From the NCBI GenBank assembly GCA_003242515.1, contig QGUS01000010.1, positions 1-15,432 on the forward strand: a stretch of DNA of 15,432 nucleotides, read 5' to 3'. A program made the translations under genes and the position numbers. A model generated the notes under the pieces. It was not told the origin of the DNA. It did no database searches and saw only the letters and a list, made by a program, of their open reading frames with translations. This document shows positions 5,872 to 12,252 of this stretch, one piece after another; position 1 is the first letter of the stretch, and the number at the start of each line of letters is the position of its first letter. Source of the DNA: Actinomycetota bacterium. Lineage in GTDB: Bacteria > Actinomycetota > Acidimicrobiia > Spongiisociales > ZC4RG35.

Positions 5872-6644
5872 GCACCACGGTCGTCGCCTTGGCGAACCAG
5901 AAGGGCGGGGTCGGGAAGTCCACCACCGCCGTGAATCTCTCCGCTTCTCTAGCCCTATCAGGCAAGCGCGTCCTCCTCATCGACCTGGACCCGCAGGGGA
6001 ACGCCACCAGCGGGCTCGGTGTGGAGCGGGCGAGCATCGAGACCTCCATCTACGACGTCCTGCTCAAGGAGTCGAGCATCGAGGACGCCATCGAGCCCAC
6101 CTCGGTGCGCAACCTGTTCATCGTCCCGGCCACCATCGACCTGGCGGGCGCCGAGATCGAGCTTGTCTCGGTTCTTTCACGTGAAACGCGCCTCAAGGCG
6201 GCGATTGCCTCCACCGGCGACGAGTTCGACTTCGTCTTCATCGACTGCCCGCCATCGCTCGGTCTGCTGACGGTGAACGCCCTCACCGCCGCCGACGAAG
6301 TCGTCATCCCCATCCAGTGCGAGTACTACGCCCTGGAGGGTCTCAGCCAGCTGCTGCGCAACATCCAGCTGATCACCAACAGTCTCAACCCCAGCTTGAA
6401 GGTGGGTGGTGTGGTGCTCACCATGTACGACGGGCGCACCAAGCTGTCCAAGGACGTCGCCCAGCAGGTGCGTGACTACTTCGGGGACGTCGCCTACAAG
6501 ACCGTGATTCCCCGATCGGTCCGTCTCTCCGAGGCTCCCTCCTACGGCGAGCCCATCGAAGCCTTCGACCCCATGAGCAGGGGTGCCATCGCCTACCGGC
6601 AGTTGGGACGGGAGTTCCTGGAGCGTCATCGCGAGGAGGAGTAG
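5868..6644 (+). CDS. parA: Chromosome-partitioning ATPase ParA (Soj)
   Basis: ParA is a deviant-Walker ATPase that binds the nucleoid non-specifically as an ATP dimer and, with ParB, moves replicated origins. The 258-residue product has the deviant Walker A KGGVGKSTT at 12-20, with the signature Lys near the start, LLIDLDPQGNATSGLG at 36-51, the Walker B region FVFIDCPPSLGLLT at 122-135 and the PIQCEYYALEGL segment. It is a short chromosomal ParA without the N-terminal regulatory extension of plasmid ParA. ATG 5868 overlaps the rsmG stop, and parB begins three bases after its stop. A second parS lies within the gene and encodes LSRET at about 103-107. Confidence 0.97.
   Translation: MSTTVVALANQKGGVGKSTTAVNLSASLALSGKRVLLIDLDPQGNATSGLGVERASIETSIYDVLLKESSIEDAIEPTSVRNLFIVPATIDLAGAEIELVSVLSRETRLKAAIASTGDEFDFVFIDCPPSLGLLTVNALTAADEVVIPIQCEYYALEGLSQLLRNIQLITNSLNPSLKVGGVVLTMYDGRTKLSKDVAQQVRDYFGDVAYKTVIPRSVRLSEAPSYGEPIEAFDPMSRGAIAYRQLGREFLERHREEE
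6174..6187. promoter_or_regulatory. parS: parS centromere site 2, inside parA
   Basis: CTTTCACGTGAAAC differs from the perfect parS core only at the first base (13 of 14). It lies within parA codons for Leu-Ser-Arg-Glu-Thr, 905 bp from site 1. An intragenic parS near parAB is common in other bacteria; this one is probably functional because the central CACGTG and flanks are intact. Confidence 0.88.
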
Positions 6645-6647
6645 ACC

Positions 6648-7505
6648 ATGGCGGTTCGCAAGGGTGGTCTCGGGCGTGGTCTCGAGTCCCTGATCCCGGT
6701 CGAGGGGCCGCAGACCGGCTCCTCCGACTTCGCCCAGATCCCCATCGACTCGATCAAGCCGAACCCGAGCCAGCCCCGGCGGCAGTTCGACGAGACCGCC
6801 CTGGAGGAGCTGGCCGCCTCGATCGCCGCGGTGGGGATCCTGCAGCCGCTGGTGGTCACCCCCGACGAGGGCGAGTACGTCCTCATCGCCGGCGAGCGCC
6901 GCTGGCGTGCCGCGAAGCGGGCCGGTCTCACCACCGTCCCTGCAGTCATCCGGGGCACCACTCCCTCGGCCAGCCTGGTCGAGGCCCTGGTGGAGAACCT
7001 GCAGCGCGAGGACCTGAGCCCTCTGGAGGAGGCCCACGCCTACCGCCAGCTCATGGAAGACTTCGGCATGTCGCAGGAGGAGGTGGCGGAGAAGGTCGGC
7101 AAGTCCCGTCCCGCCATCTCCAACAGGATCCGTCTGCTCCAGCTCCCCGGGCCGATCCAGAGCCTGGTGGACTCCGGGAAGTTGTCCGCCGGCCACGCCC
7201 GCGCCCTCGTGGGCCTGGAGGACGCCCGGTATGCCCTCTACCTGGCCGAGCGGGCCATCGACGAGGGTTGGAGCGTCCGGCAGATGGAGGAGGCCGTCCG
7301 GACCCGAAAGGAGATGGAGGCGCCCGCCGACTCCATGCCCAAGGTCCGGGAGGTCCGCCCCGTCCAGATCATCGAGCTGGAGCGGCGGCTCGCCGATCAT
7401 CTCGGGGCGAAGGTGAAGATCAGCTTCCGCAACGAGAAGGGGAAGGTCGAGATCCGGTTCGGCTCCGTGGAGGAGCTGGAGCGGATCTACCGTCTCATGG
7501 CCTAG
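6648..7505 (+). CDS. parB: Chromosome-partitioning protein ParB (Spo0J), CTP-dependent clamp
   Basis: ParB loads at parS, binds CTP, closes into a sliding clamp and recruits SMC and ParA. The 285-residue product has the N-terminal ParA-activating stretch GGLGRGLESLI (6-16), the ParB/Srx CTP-binding domain at about 30-125 including NPSQPRRQF and the arginine patch GERRWRA at 82-88, the NLQREDLSPLEEAHAY segment, a helix-turn-helix at about 140-163 (MSQEEVAEKVGKSRPAISNR) and a C-terminal dimerisation domain ending EELERIYRLM. A GAGGAGG ribosome site precedes ATG 6648. It is the last gene of the operon; its final 11 bases overlap the 3' end of cwlM on the other strand with no terminator visible between them. 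Confidence 0.97.
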   Translation: MAVRKGGLGRGLESLIPVEGPQTGSSDFAQIPIDSIKPNPSQPRRQFDETALEELAASIAAVGILQPLVVTPDEGEYVLIAGERRWRAAKRAGLTTVPAVIRGTTPSASLVEALVENLQREDLSPLEEAHAYRQLMEDFGMSQEEVAEKVGKSRPAISNRIRLLQLPGPIQSLVDSGKLSAGHARALVGLEDARYALYLAERAIDEGWSVRQMEEAVRTRKEMEAPADSMPKVREVRPVQIIELERRLADHLGAKVKISFRNEKGKVEIRFGSVEELERIYRLMA

Positions 7506-8457
7506 TGGCCACCGCCCGCAGGAAGACCTCTAACGCCCGGGCGGCCTGACGCCCGACATCATCCGTCATCGGCTTGCGCGCCACGACCGTGGCCGGCGCC
7601 CGCGTCTCCCTGAGAATCGGGGCGGAGCGGCCCTGGATCGGACCCCCGACCACCGACGCCAGTGCCATGGCCAGTTCCTTGCCCGCTTCGGAGTGGGCGT
7701 GCTCGGTGGCGAAGTAGTAGACGCCCTCCTCCGTTGCCTCCTGGAAGGAGATGATCACGTCGGAGCCCTGCTGATTGGCCCGTCCGGCCCGGACGCGCTC
7801 GGGCGGCGCCGAGTCCTCAGCCCTGGAAAATATTGGAATGCCACCTGCCTTGCGGATCTCCTCCGCCGCCGCGGACACCGCCTCCCAGGTGCGCTCCATC
7901 TCCTCGGGGCTACGGCAGCCGGCGTCGAGGTAGACCCGGGTCCCGGCGAGGGTGGGGGGCAGCGACCGAAGCCACTCCCGCTCCCGGATCTGCTGGCGGC
8001 CCGCTCCCGGCGCGCCCCTGGTGACCAGGCGGAGCTCCGTGAGTACTTCCGGCCCGACCCTTCCATCTTCTGCCAGACCGCGGTTGTGCTGGAATTCGAT
8101 CACAGCCTCCTCGGTCTTCGGTCCGAAGATGCCGTCCACCTTGCCGCAGTCGAACCCCAGGGCGGAGAGGTGTGCCTGGAGTTGGGCGACGTCCTCGCCG
8201 CGCAGCATGGGCCGGCGCAGCATGAGGAGGCGGTCGCCCAGGCGGTAGCCGGCCTCGTAAAGGGTGCGCCAGGTCTCCGGCCCGACGATGCCGTCGGGCT
8301 CGAGCCCCCGGGCCCGCTGGAAGGCGAGCACGGCCTCGCGGGTGCGCTCCCCGAAGGTACCGCGGGGGTCGGGGGAAGAGTCGTATCCGAGAGCGGCGAG
8401 CCGTTCCTGGATGTCGCGGATCGGGGTGCCGACGTCACCCAGCCGGTACAGACGCAT
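7495..8457 (-). CDS. cwlM: CwlM-like protein: two peptidoglycan-binding domains and a degenerate amidase domain
   Basis: The 320-residue product has two PG_binding_1 domains, at about 5-68 (GTFGERTREAVLAFQRARGL) and 80-143 (DGIFGPKTEEAVIEFQHNRGL), then an Amidase_3-like domain at about 172-317. No signal peptide is seen, so it is probably cytoplasmic. In mycobacteria the homologue CwlM, known to be phosphorylated by PknB, stimulates MurA instead of cutting peptidoglycan. Here the amidase motifs are lost: DPGHGG has become DAGCRS (Cys181 for the zinc His), SIHAN has become SFQEA (Gln239 for the second zinc His), and the catalytic Glu segment reads VVARKPM. It is therefore almost certainly a pseudoenzyme. 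It sits after trxA in the order known from mycobacteria. The ATG at 8457 has no Shine-Dalgarno sequence. Confidence 0.88.
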   Translation of the reverse strand: MRLYRLGDVGTPIRDIQERLAALGYDSSPDPRGTFGERTREAVLAFQRARGLEPDGIVGPETWRTLYEAGYRLGDRLLMLRRPMLRGEDVAQLQAHLSALGFDCGKVDGIFGPKTEEAVIEFQHNRGLAEDGRVGPEVLTELRLVTRGAPGAGRQQIREREWLRSLPPTLAGTRVYLDAGCRSPEEMERTWEAVSAAAEEIRKAGGIPIFSRAEDSAPPERVRAGRANQQGSDVIISFQEATEEGVYYFATEHAHSEAGKELAMALASVVGGPIQGRSAPILRETRAPATVVARKPMTDDVGRQAARALEVFLRAVATRP

Positions 8458-8459
8458 GC

Positions 8460-8510
8460 CGCAACTGTAAGAGTTGCGAAGGGCCTACCCGCTGCCAGAT
8501 AGGCCCTTCG
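8460..8510 (-). promoter_or_regulatory. Two adjacent hairpins and a possible leaderless promoter before cwlM
   Basis: An 11-bp perfect stem with a 12-nt loop lies at 8477-8510 (CGAAGGGCCTA / TAGGCCCTTCG). A 7-bp perfect stem with a 5-nt loop lies at 8460-8478 (CGCAACT / AGTTGCG). They share the two bases 8477-8478. The first may attenuate or terminate trxA transcripts, although no U-run follows. Within the second, the minus strand reads TACAGT (complement of 8464-8469), a TANNNT -10 box ending seven bases before the cwlM A, the spacing of leaderless actinobacterial promoters; no good -35 is seen. Absence of a Shine-Dalgarno sequence for cwlM fits this reading. Confidence 0.45.
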
Positions 8511-8532
8511 AAGTGCTTGATACCTGGTGGCC

Positions 8533-8550
8533 GTGCCCTGGACGGGGCAC
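8533..8550 (-). terminator. Short GC hairpin after trxA, possible terminator
   Basis: GTGCCC and GGGCAC form a 6-bp stem with a 6-nt loop, starting 18 bases downstream of the trxA stop. There is no T-run, so intrinsic termination is uncertain; it could instead protect the trxA 3' end. Confidence 0.3.
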
Positions 8551-8567
8551 AGCCGGGGGCGAGTCCC

Positions 8568-8888
8568 CTAGTTGAGGAACTCCGCCAGCTCCTGGAGGAG
8601 GCGGTGCTTGGGGGCGGCGCCGACGATGCGCTTCTTCTCCACCCCGTCTTGGAAGAGGATGAGGGTGGGGATGCTCATCACGTCGTTGGCGGCCGCCGAC
8701 TGCGGGTTGTGGTCGACGTTCAGCTTGGCGATGGTGATGGAGTCCTGCTCCGCGGCGATCTCCTCGAGCACGGGGGCGATCACCTTGCAGGGACCGCACC
8801 ACTCGGCCCAGAAGTCGACGAGCACGGGCTTCTCCCCGCGGATCGCCTGGGCGAAGCTGGCGTCATCCAGTGTGACGATCTGCGACAT
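8568..8888 (-). CDS. trxA: Thioredoxin
   Basis: Thioredoxin reduces protein disulfides in the cytoplasm and is recycled by the neighbouring TrxB. The 106-residue product has the complete fold: VDFWAEWCGPC with the active-site CGPC at 31-34, the buried Asp (D25), the KLNVDHNP strand, the cis-Pro loop SIPTLILF (Pro74) and the final helix. A clear AAGGAG ribosome site precedes ATG 8888. It starts 15 bases after the trxB stop, so the two form one transcription unit. The adjacent trxB-trxA-cwlM order matches the mycobacterial trxB2-trxC-cwlM order. Identity is secure. Confidence 0.97.
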   Translation of the reverse strand: MSQIVTLDDASFAQAIRGEKPVLVDFWAEWCGPCKVIAPVLEEIAAEQDSITIAKLNVDHNPQSAAANDVMSIPTLILFQDGVEKKRIVGAAPKHRLLQELAEFLN

Positions 8889-8903
8889 TCTCCACTCCTT
8901 GTC

Positions 8904-9851
8904 CTAGAAACCCGACTGTGCGGCCGTCGTCTCGTGGGCGGCCAGCCACCGCTCGGCGTCGATGGCGGCCATGCAGCCAGTGCCCGCTGCCGTCACCGCC
9001 TGACGATAGACGTGGTCGGCGACATCTCCGGCGGCGAAGACTCCCTCGACGGAGGTGCGGGTGCCGTCGTGGACCACGATGTAGCCGTTGTCGTCCAGCT
9101 CCAGCTGGCCCACGAAGAGGTCCGTGACGGGCTTGTGCCCGATCGCCACGAACACGCCGTCCGTGTGCAGGTGGGACTTCTCGCCGGTGACCGTGTCCTC
9201 CAGGGTCACCCCGGTCACGGCGCTGTTCTCGCCGTGGATCTCCGTGACCACGGCGTTCCAGCGCACCTCGATCTTGGGGTGCTCGAGGACCCGCGTCGCC
9301 ATGATCTTCGACGCCCGGAACTCGTCGCGGCGGTGCACCACGATCACCCTGGAGGCGAACTTGGTGAGGAAGAGGGCCTCCTCCATGGCAGTGTCGCCTC
9401 CCCCGACGACCACGAGGGTGCGGTCGCGGAAGAAGAAGCCGTCACAGGTGGCACACGCCGAGACGCCCCGGCCCATGTACTCCTGTTCCCCGGGCACGCC
9501 GAGCCACTTGGCGACGGCGCCGGTGGCCACGATCACGGCGTCCGCCGTGTGCTCGTTGGACCCCGCCTTCACCTTGAAGGGACGCTGGCCGAAGTCGACC
9601 TCGGTGACGTCGGTCTGGACGAGACGGGCTCCGAAGCGGTCCGCCTGCTCGCGGATCTTGGCCATGAGCTCGGGGCCCATGATCCCCTCGGGGAAGCCCG
9701 GGAAGTTCTCCACCTCGGTGGTCAGCATGAGCTGCCCGCCCGCGGAGAACCCCTCGTAGACGAGGGGCTGCAGGTCGGCCCGCGCCGAGTAGAGGGCGGC
9801 AGTGAGACCGGCGGGACCGGACCCGATGATGATGAGTCGCTCGTGTGTCAT
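8904..9851 (-). CDS. trxB: Thioredoxin reductase (NADPH, FAD)
   Basis: TrxB transfers electrons from NADPH through FAD and a Cys pair to thioredoxin. The 315-residue product has the FAD-binding GSGPAGLTAALYSAR at 10-24, the active-site SACATCDGFF with CATC at 133-136, the NADPH-binding GGGDTAMEEALFL at 150-162, HRRDEFRA, and the second FAD motif GVFAAGDVAD near the C-terminus. Length is typical of the low-molecular-weight class. The start ATG 9851 overlaps the stop of the upstream small membrane protein (ATGA) and has GGGAG close by; a GTG at 9875 in frame is less likely. Identity is secure. Confidence 0.97.
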   Translation of the reverse strand: MTHERLIIIGSGPAGLTAALYSARADLQPLVYEGFSAGGQLMLTTEVENFPGFPEGIMGPELMAKIREQADRFGARLVQTDVTEVDFGQRPFKVKAGSNEHTADAVIVATGAVAKWLGVPGEQEYMGRGVSACATCDGFFFRDRTLVVVGGGDTAMEEALFLTKFASRVIVVHRRDEFRASKIMATRVLEHPKIEVRWNAVVTEIHGENSAVTGVTLEDTVTGEKSHLHTDGVFVAIGHKPVTDLFVGQLELDDNGYIVVHDGTRTSVEGVFAAGDVADHVYRQAVTAAGTGCMAAIDAERWLAAHETTAAQSGF

Positions 9852-10123
9852 TTCTCCCTGGACCTGGTGAACCACATGAACCCTCCAGCGCCCAGGAGCA
9901 CCGCTCCGAAGACCCCGTAGGCACCCGCCGTGGTGAGCGGGATCTCCAGGGCCCCGAAGAGGGTCCAGACGAGGAAGATCACCGATGCGAACGCCAGGGT
10001 CGCCACCAGGATTCCCAGGCCGGAGGTGCGGATGAGACGCGCCACCCGGTCGACGGTGATGCTTCTGATCTTCTTCGCCGTGGCCTCGAGGAAGTCGGCG
10101 AACTGGACGGCGTACTGGCGCAT
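9848..10123 (-). CDS. Small two-helix membrane protein, function unknown
   Basis: I do not recognise a named family with confidence. The 91-residue product has a basic amphipathic N-terminal segment (residues 1-33, FLEATAKKIRSITVDRVARLIR), a hydrophobic helix at about 36-58 (GILVATLAFASVIFLVWTLFG), a second at about 64-85 (TTAGAYGVFGAVLLGAGGFMWF) and a short charged tail RSREK. Both ends are predicted to be cytoplasmic because both flanks are positive. The size resembles holin-like or accessory membrane proteins, but nothing here proves that. It lies between the anti-sigma gene (32-bp gap) and trxB, with its stop overlapping the trxB start, so it is co-translated with trxB. From memory, the mycobacterial block has no gene at this place. 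Confidence 0.8.
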   Translation of the reverse strand: MRQYAVQFADFLEATAKKIRSITVDRVARLIRTSGLGILVATLAFASVIFLVWTLFGALEIPLTTAGAYGVFGAVLLGAGGFMWFTRSREK

Positions 10124-10155
10124 CGCCAGCCCAGGCTAGCGGGAGGCCGGAATCG

Positions 10156-10857
10156 TCACTCGCCCGGGGCGATGCCGAAATGGAGGACGACGCTGCAGTC
10201 GGCCGGGTCGACGAAGGTGAGGCTGAGGTCAGCCTGCTCGCCGCCGCTGCGCTGGCCCCGGGGGGCCCAGGCCTGATAGACGGTGCCGTCGACCTCGACC
10301 TCGGACACGAGCTCGTGTCCTTCGAGCCCCGGGGAGTCCTGGCATGAGGTGTCCCCGGAGCCGGTCGCCCTCACCTCGCCGTCGAGGAGGATCTTCTCCG
10401 CCTCGCGGCTGAGCCGCTGCTGGAGCGAAGGGGGAGCCACCTCCACGGCGTCGTTGGTGCCCAGGGTCTGCAGGTCGCCGTCCTCGGCGTCCGAGCTGGA
10501 CGTGGCGGCGGTGTCGCCACCGCTGGAGTGGGTCTCGGCGGCGATGGCGAAGGTGGTGCCGGAGCGCTCCTCCTCGCCACCACCGAGGGCGGTGAGGCCG
10601 GCGTCCGGAGAGCCGGATCCGAGCACGCCGCCGGCGTAGAGGCCGCCGGCGACGACCGCGACCACGGCCGCGGCCCCTGCGATCCGGGCCCGCCAGGGGA
10701 TCCGGGCCGGGACGCGCTCCGGCGCGCCGGACCTGAGCTCCGTCCACACCGCCTGGCGCAGACGGGCGCGCTCGGCATCGCTCATGGTGATCGGCTCGAG
10801 GGAGCTCAGGGCCTCCTTGACCCGTGCCTCGAACTGCTCCCGGTCTTGACTCCGCAT
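10156..10857 (-). CDS. Probable membrane anti-sigma factor of the SigM-like ECF factor
   Basis: The 233-residue product has a short cytoplasmic N-terminal region (1-55, two charged helices, no HxxxCxxC zinc motif), one membrane helix at about 57-80 (ARIAGAAAVVAVVAGGLYAGGVL) and an extracytoplasmic region of about 150 residues with a Gly/Ser/Asp/Glu-rich linker. The outer part holds the protein's only two cysteines, C172 and C221, which could form a disulfide. Position immediately after the sigma gene (23-bp gap, AAGGAG ribosome site five bases before ATG 10857) and one-helix topology fit an anti-sigma factor comparable to mycobacterial RsmA. Sequence alone gives no family match that I can name, so the role rests on context and topology. 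Confidence 0.72.
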   Translation of the reverse strand: MRSQDREQFEARVKEALSSLEPITMSDAERARLRQAVWTELRSGAPERVPARIPWRARIAGAAAVVAVVAGGLYAGGVLGSGSPDAGLTALGGGEEERSGTTFAIAAETHSSGGDTAATSSSDAEDGDLQTLGTNDAVEVAPPSLQQRLSREAEKILLDGEVRATGSGDTSCQDSPGLEGHELVSEVEVDGTVYQAWAPRGQRSGGEQADLSLTFVDPADCSVVLHFGIAPGE

Positions 10858-10880
10858 CTCGACTCCTTAGATGTCCCCGG

Positions 10881-11429
10881 CTACCCCTTCGGTTCCCCGA
10901 GACGCTCGGCGAGGATGCGTCTCGCCCGGAACAGCCGCGACTTCACGGTCCCCACCGGGACCCCCAGCGCCGCGGCGACGTCGGGAAGAGCCATCCCCTC
11001 GATGTCCGACAGGATCACCGCCGCCCGGTACTCGGATGGCAAGGCGGCTAGCGCCACCTGGATCTCGTGGCGGTGGGCGGCGGCCTCCACCTCCTCGGTC
11101 GAGGCGGGGTCGGCCTGGTCCCAGCCTTCGGGGAGGGCCTCGGCGCGCCGCCGCTTGTGACGGCGCAGCCAGTCGTAGCAGTTGTTCACGGCGATCCGGT
11201 ACAGCCAGGTGCCCACCGCAGAGTTCCCCTGGAACTGATGCGCCTTCCGGAACGCCGTGATGAAGGTCTCCTGGGTGACGTCCAGGGCCGCCTCGCGGTC
11301 GCCGAGCATGCGGAGGCAGACCGCGAAGACCCGGTCCTCGTGGGCGCGCATCACCGCGGTGAACGCGTCGTGGTCCCCGGCGGCGGCGCGGGCGAGGAGG
11401 GCGGCGTCTTCCTGGTGGCTCGTGGTCAC
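10881..11429 (-). CDS. sigM: ECF RNA polymerase sigma factor, SigM-like
   Basis: ECF sigma factors direct RNA polymerase to stress or envelope promoters and are held by an anti-sigma factor until released. The 182-residue product has region 2 at about 20-93 (DREAALDVTQETFITAFRKAHQF and GTWLYRIAVNNCYDWLRR, the -10-recognition part) and region 4 at about 122-178 (LPSEYRAAVILSDIEGMALPDV and GVPVGTVKSRLFRARRIL, a helix-turn-helix for the -35). Length is normal for the family. The start GTG 11429 overlaps the pseudokinase stop as GTGA, so the two are co-translated. The anti-sigma gene follows. Naming it SigM rests on position beside trxB-trxA-cwlM; subfamily placement needs a tree. Confidence 0.9.
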   Translation of the reverse strand: MTTSHQEDAALLARAAAGDHDAFTAVMRAHEDRVFAVCLRMLGDREAALDVTQETFITAFRKAHQFQGNSAVGTWLYRIAVNNCYDWLRRHKRRRAEALPEGWDQADPASTEEVEAAAHRHEIQVALAALPSEYRAAVILSDIEGMALPDVAAALGVPVGTVKSRLFRARRILAERLGEPKG

Positions 11430-12247
11430 GGTTCGAGGGTGGTCGTGGTCGCTCCGGGGAGCACCGGTGTGGCCGGCTCGGACAGGAAGTATCCGAGCGC
11501 GACGAGCCCCGCCGCGAGCAGCAGCAGCGCCGCGGCGGCGTAGATGAGACGGCGCGAGGCGGCCCGGGGTTCCGGGGCGGGCTCACGCGGCGTCGGGGCG
11601 GCTGTGAACGCCTTCTCCATGTCCGCTGCGGTGTACTCGCCGCGCTGGGCGCCCCGCAGGATCCCGTCGATGACGGGGGAGAGCCCGTCGATGCGCTCGG
11701 AGGGCGGCGGCCCGCCCGGGGGCGACACCGTCAGCGCCATCTCCAGGGTCCGCCCGAGTGCGATCACGTCGCCGGTCATGTCGGTCCTGGGGATCCGACC
11801 GAATGCTCCGAGCTTGGCTGGGTGGTTGAGGGAGTAGGTGACGGCCGACGGGTCGATGGCTCCGTGCGCCAGCCCCGCCTGATGGAGGGCGGCCACCGCC
11901 CCCGCGAGACCGGCGGCGTTGGGCAGGAACTCGGCCAGGTCGATGCCGCGCCCTGCGTTGAGGTGGTCGGCGAGCGTGGACCCGCCGGCATACTCGAGGA
12001 TGGCGTAGCAGCCCCCGGGCACCTCGCCGACCGCGAACACCCGGGCCAGGTTGGGGTGGGTCACCGAGGCGATCGCGCCCACGGTCTCCACGAACTGTTT
12101 CCGGCGCGACGGCGACGACTCGGGCCCGAGGGTGCGGACGAGCACGGGCCGGTCGAGTGACGTGTCGGTGGCGAGCCACTCCTCGACGTCGTCGTCCCGG
12201 CCGAGGCGCATCTCGAGACGGAAGCGATCCGGTATCGCCGTCGGCAT
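11426..12247 (-). CDS. Single-pass membrane pseudokinase
   Basis: The 273-residue product has a Ser/Thr kinase-like fold at about 8-215, a membrane helix at about 233-254 (LIYAAAALLLLAAGLVALGY) and about 19 residues outside. All catalytic positions are altered: the Gly-rich loop reads LGRDDDVEEW, the VAIK Lys is Arg38 (VLVRTL), the HRD motif is HGA (catalytic Asp to Ala130), the loop Asn is Ala135, and DFG is AFG (Ala148). It is therefore a pseudokinase. In mycobacteria a comparable pseudokinase domain is fused to the lipid II flippase MurJ/MviN directly upstream of sigM; here it stands alone. Start ATG 12247 lies five bases after the GNAT stop. The stop overlaps sigM. Confidence 0.87.
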   Translation of the reverse strand: MPTAIPDRFRLEMRLGRDDDVEEWLATDTSLDRPVLVRTLGPESSPSRRKQFVETVGAIASVTHPNLARVFAVGEVPGGCYAILEYAGGSTLADHLNAGRGIDLAEFLPNAAGLAGAVAALHQAGLAHGAIDPSAVTYSLNHPAKLGAFGRIPRTDMTGDVIALGRTLEMALTVSPPGGPPPSERIDGLSPVIDGILRGAQRGEYTAADMEKAFTAAPTPREPAPEPRAASRRLIYAAAALLLLAAGLVALGYFLSEPATPVLPGATTTTLEP

Positions 12248-12252
12248 CGGCT

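Noticed and set aside
6177..7400. 407-codon minus-strand open frame over parA and parB
   Set aside because: Antisense to secure ParA/ParB motifs; Gly/Leu/Asp/His-rich shadow composition.
7806..7850. AT-richer patch inside cwlM as a possible promoter or insertion scar
   Set aside because: It encodes ordinary residues of the amidase-like domain in frame, with no repeats or -35/-10 pair.
8517..9920. 467-codon plus-strand open frame over trxA and trxB
   Set aside because: Antisense to two secure genes with complete active sites; no motif of its own.
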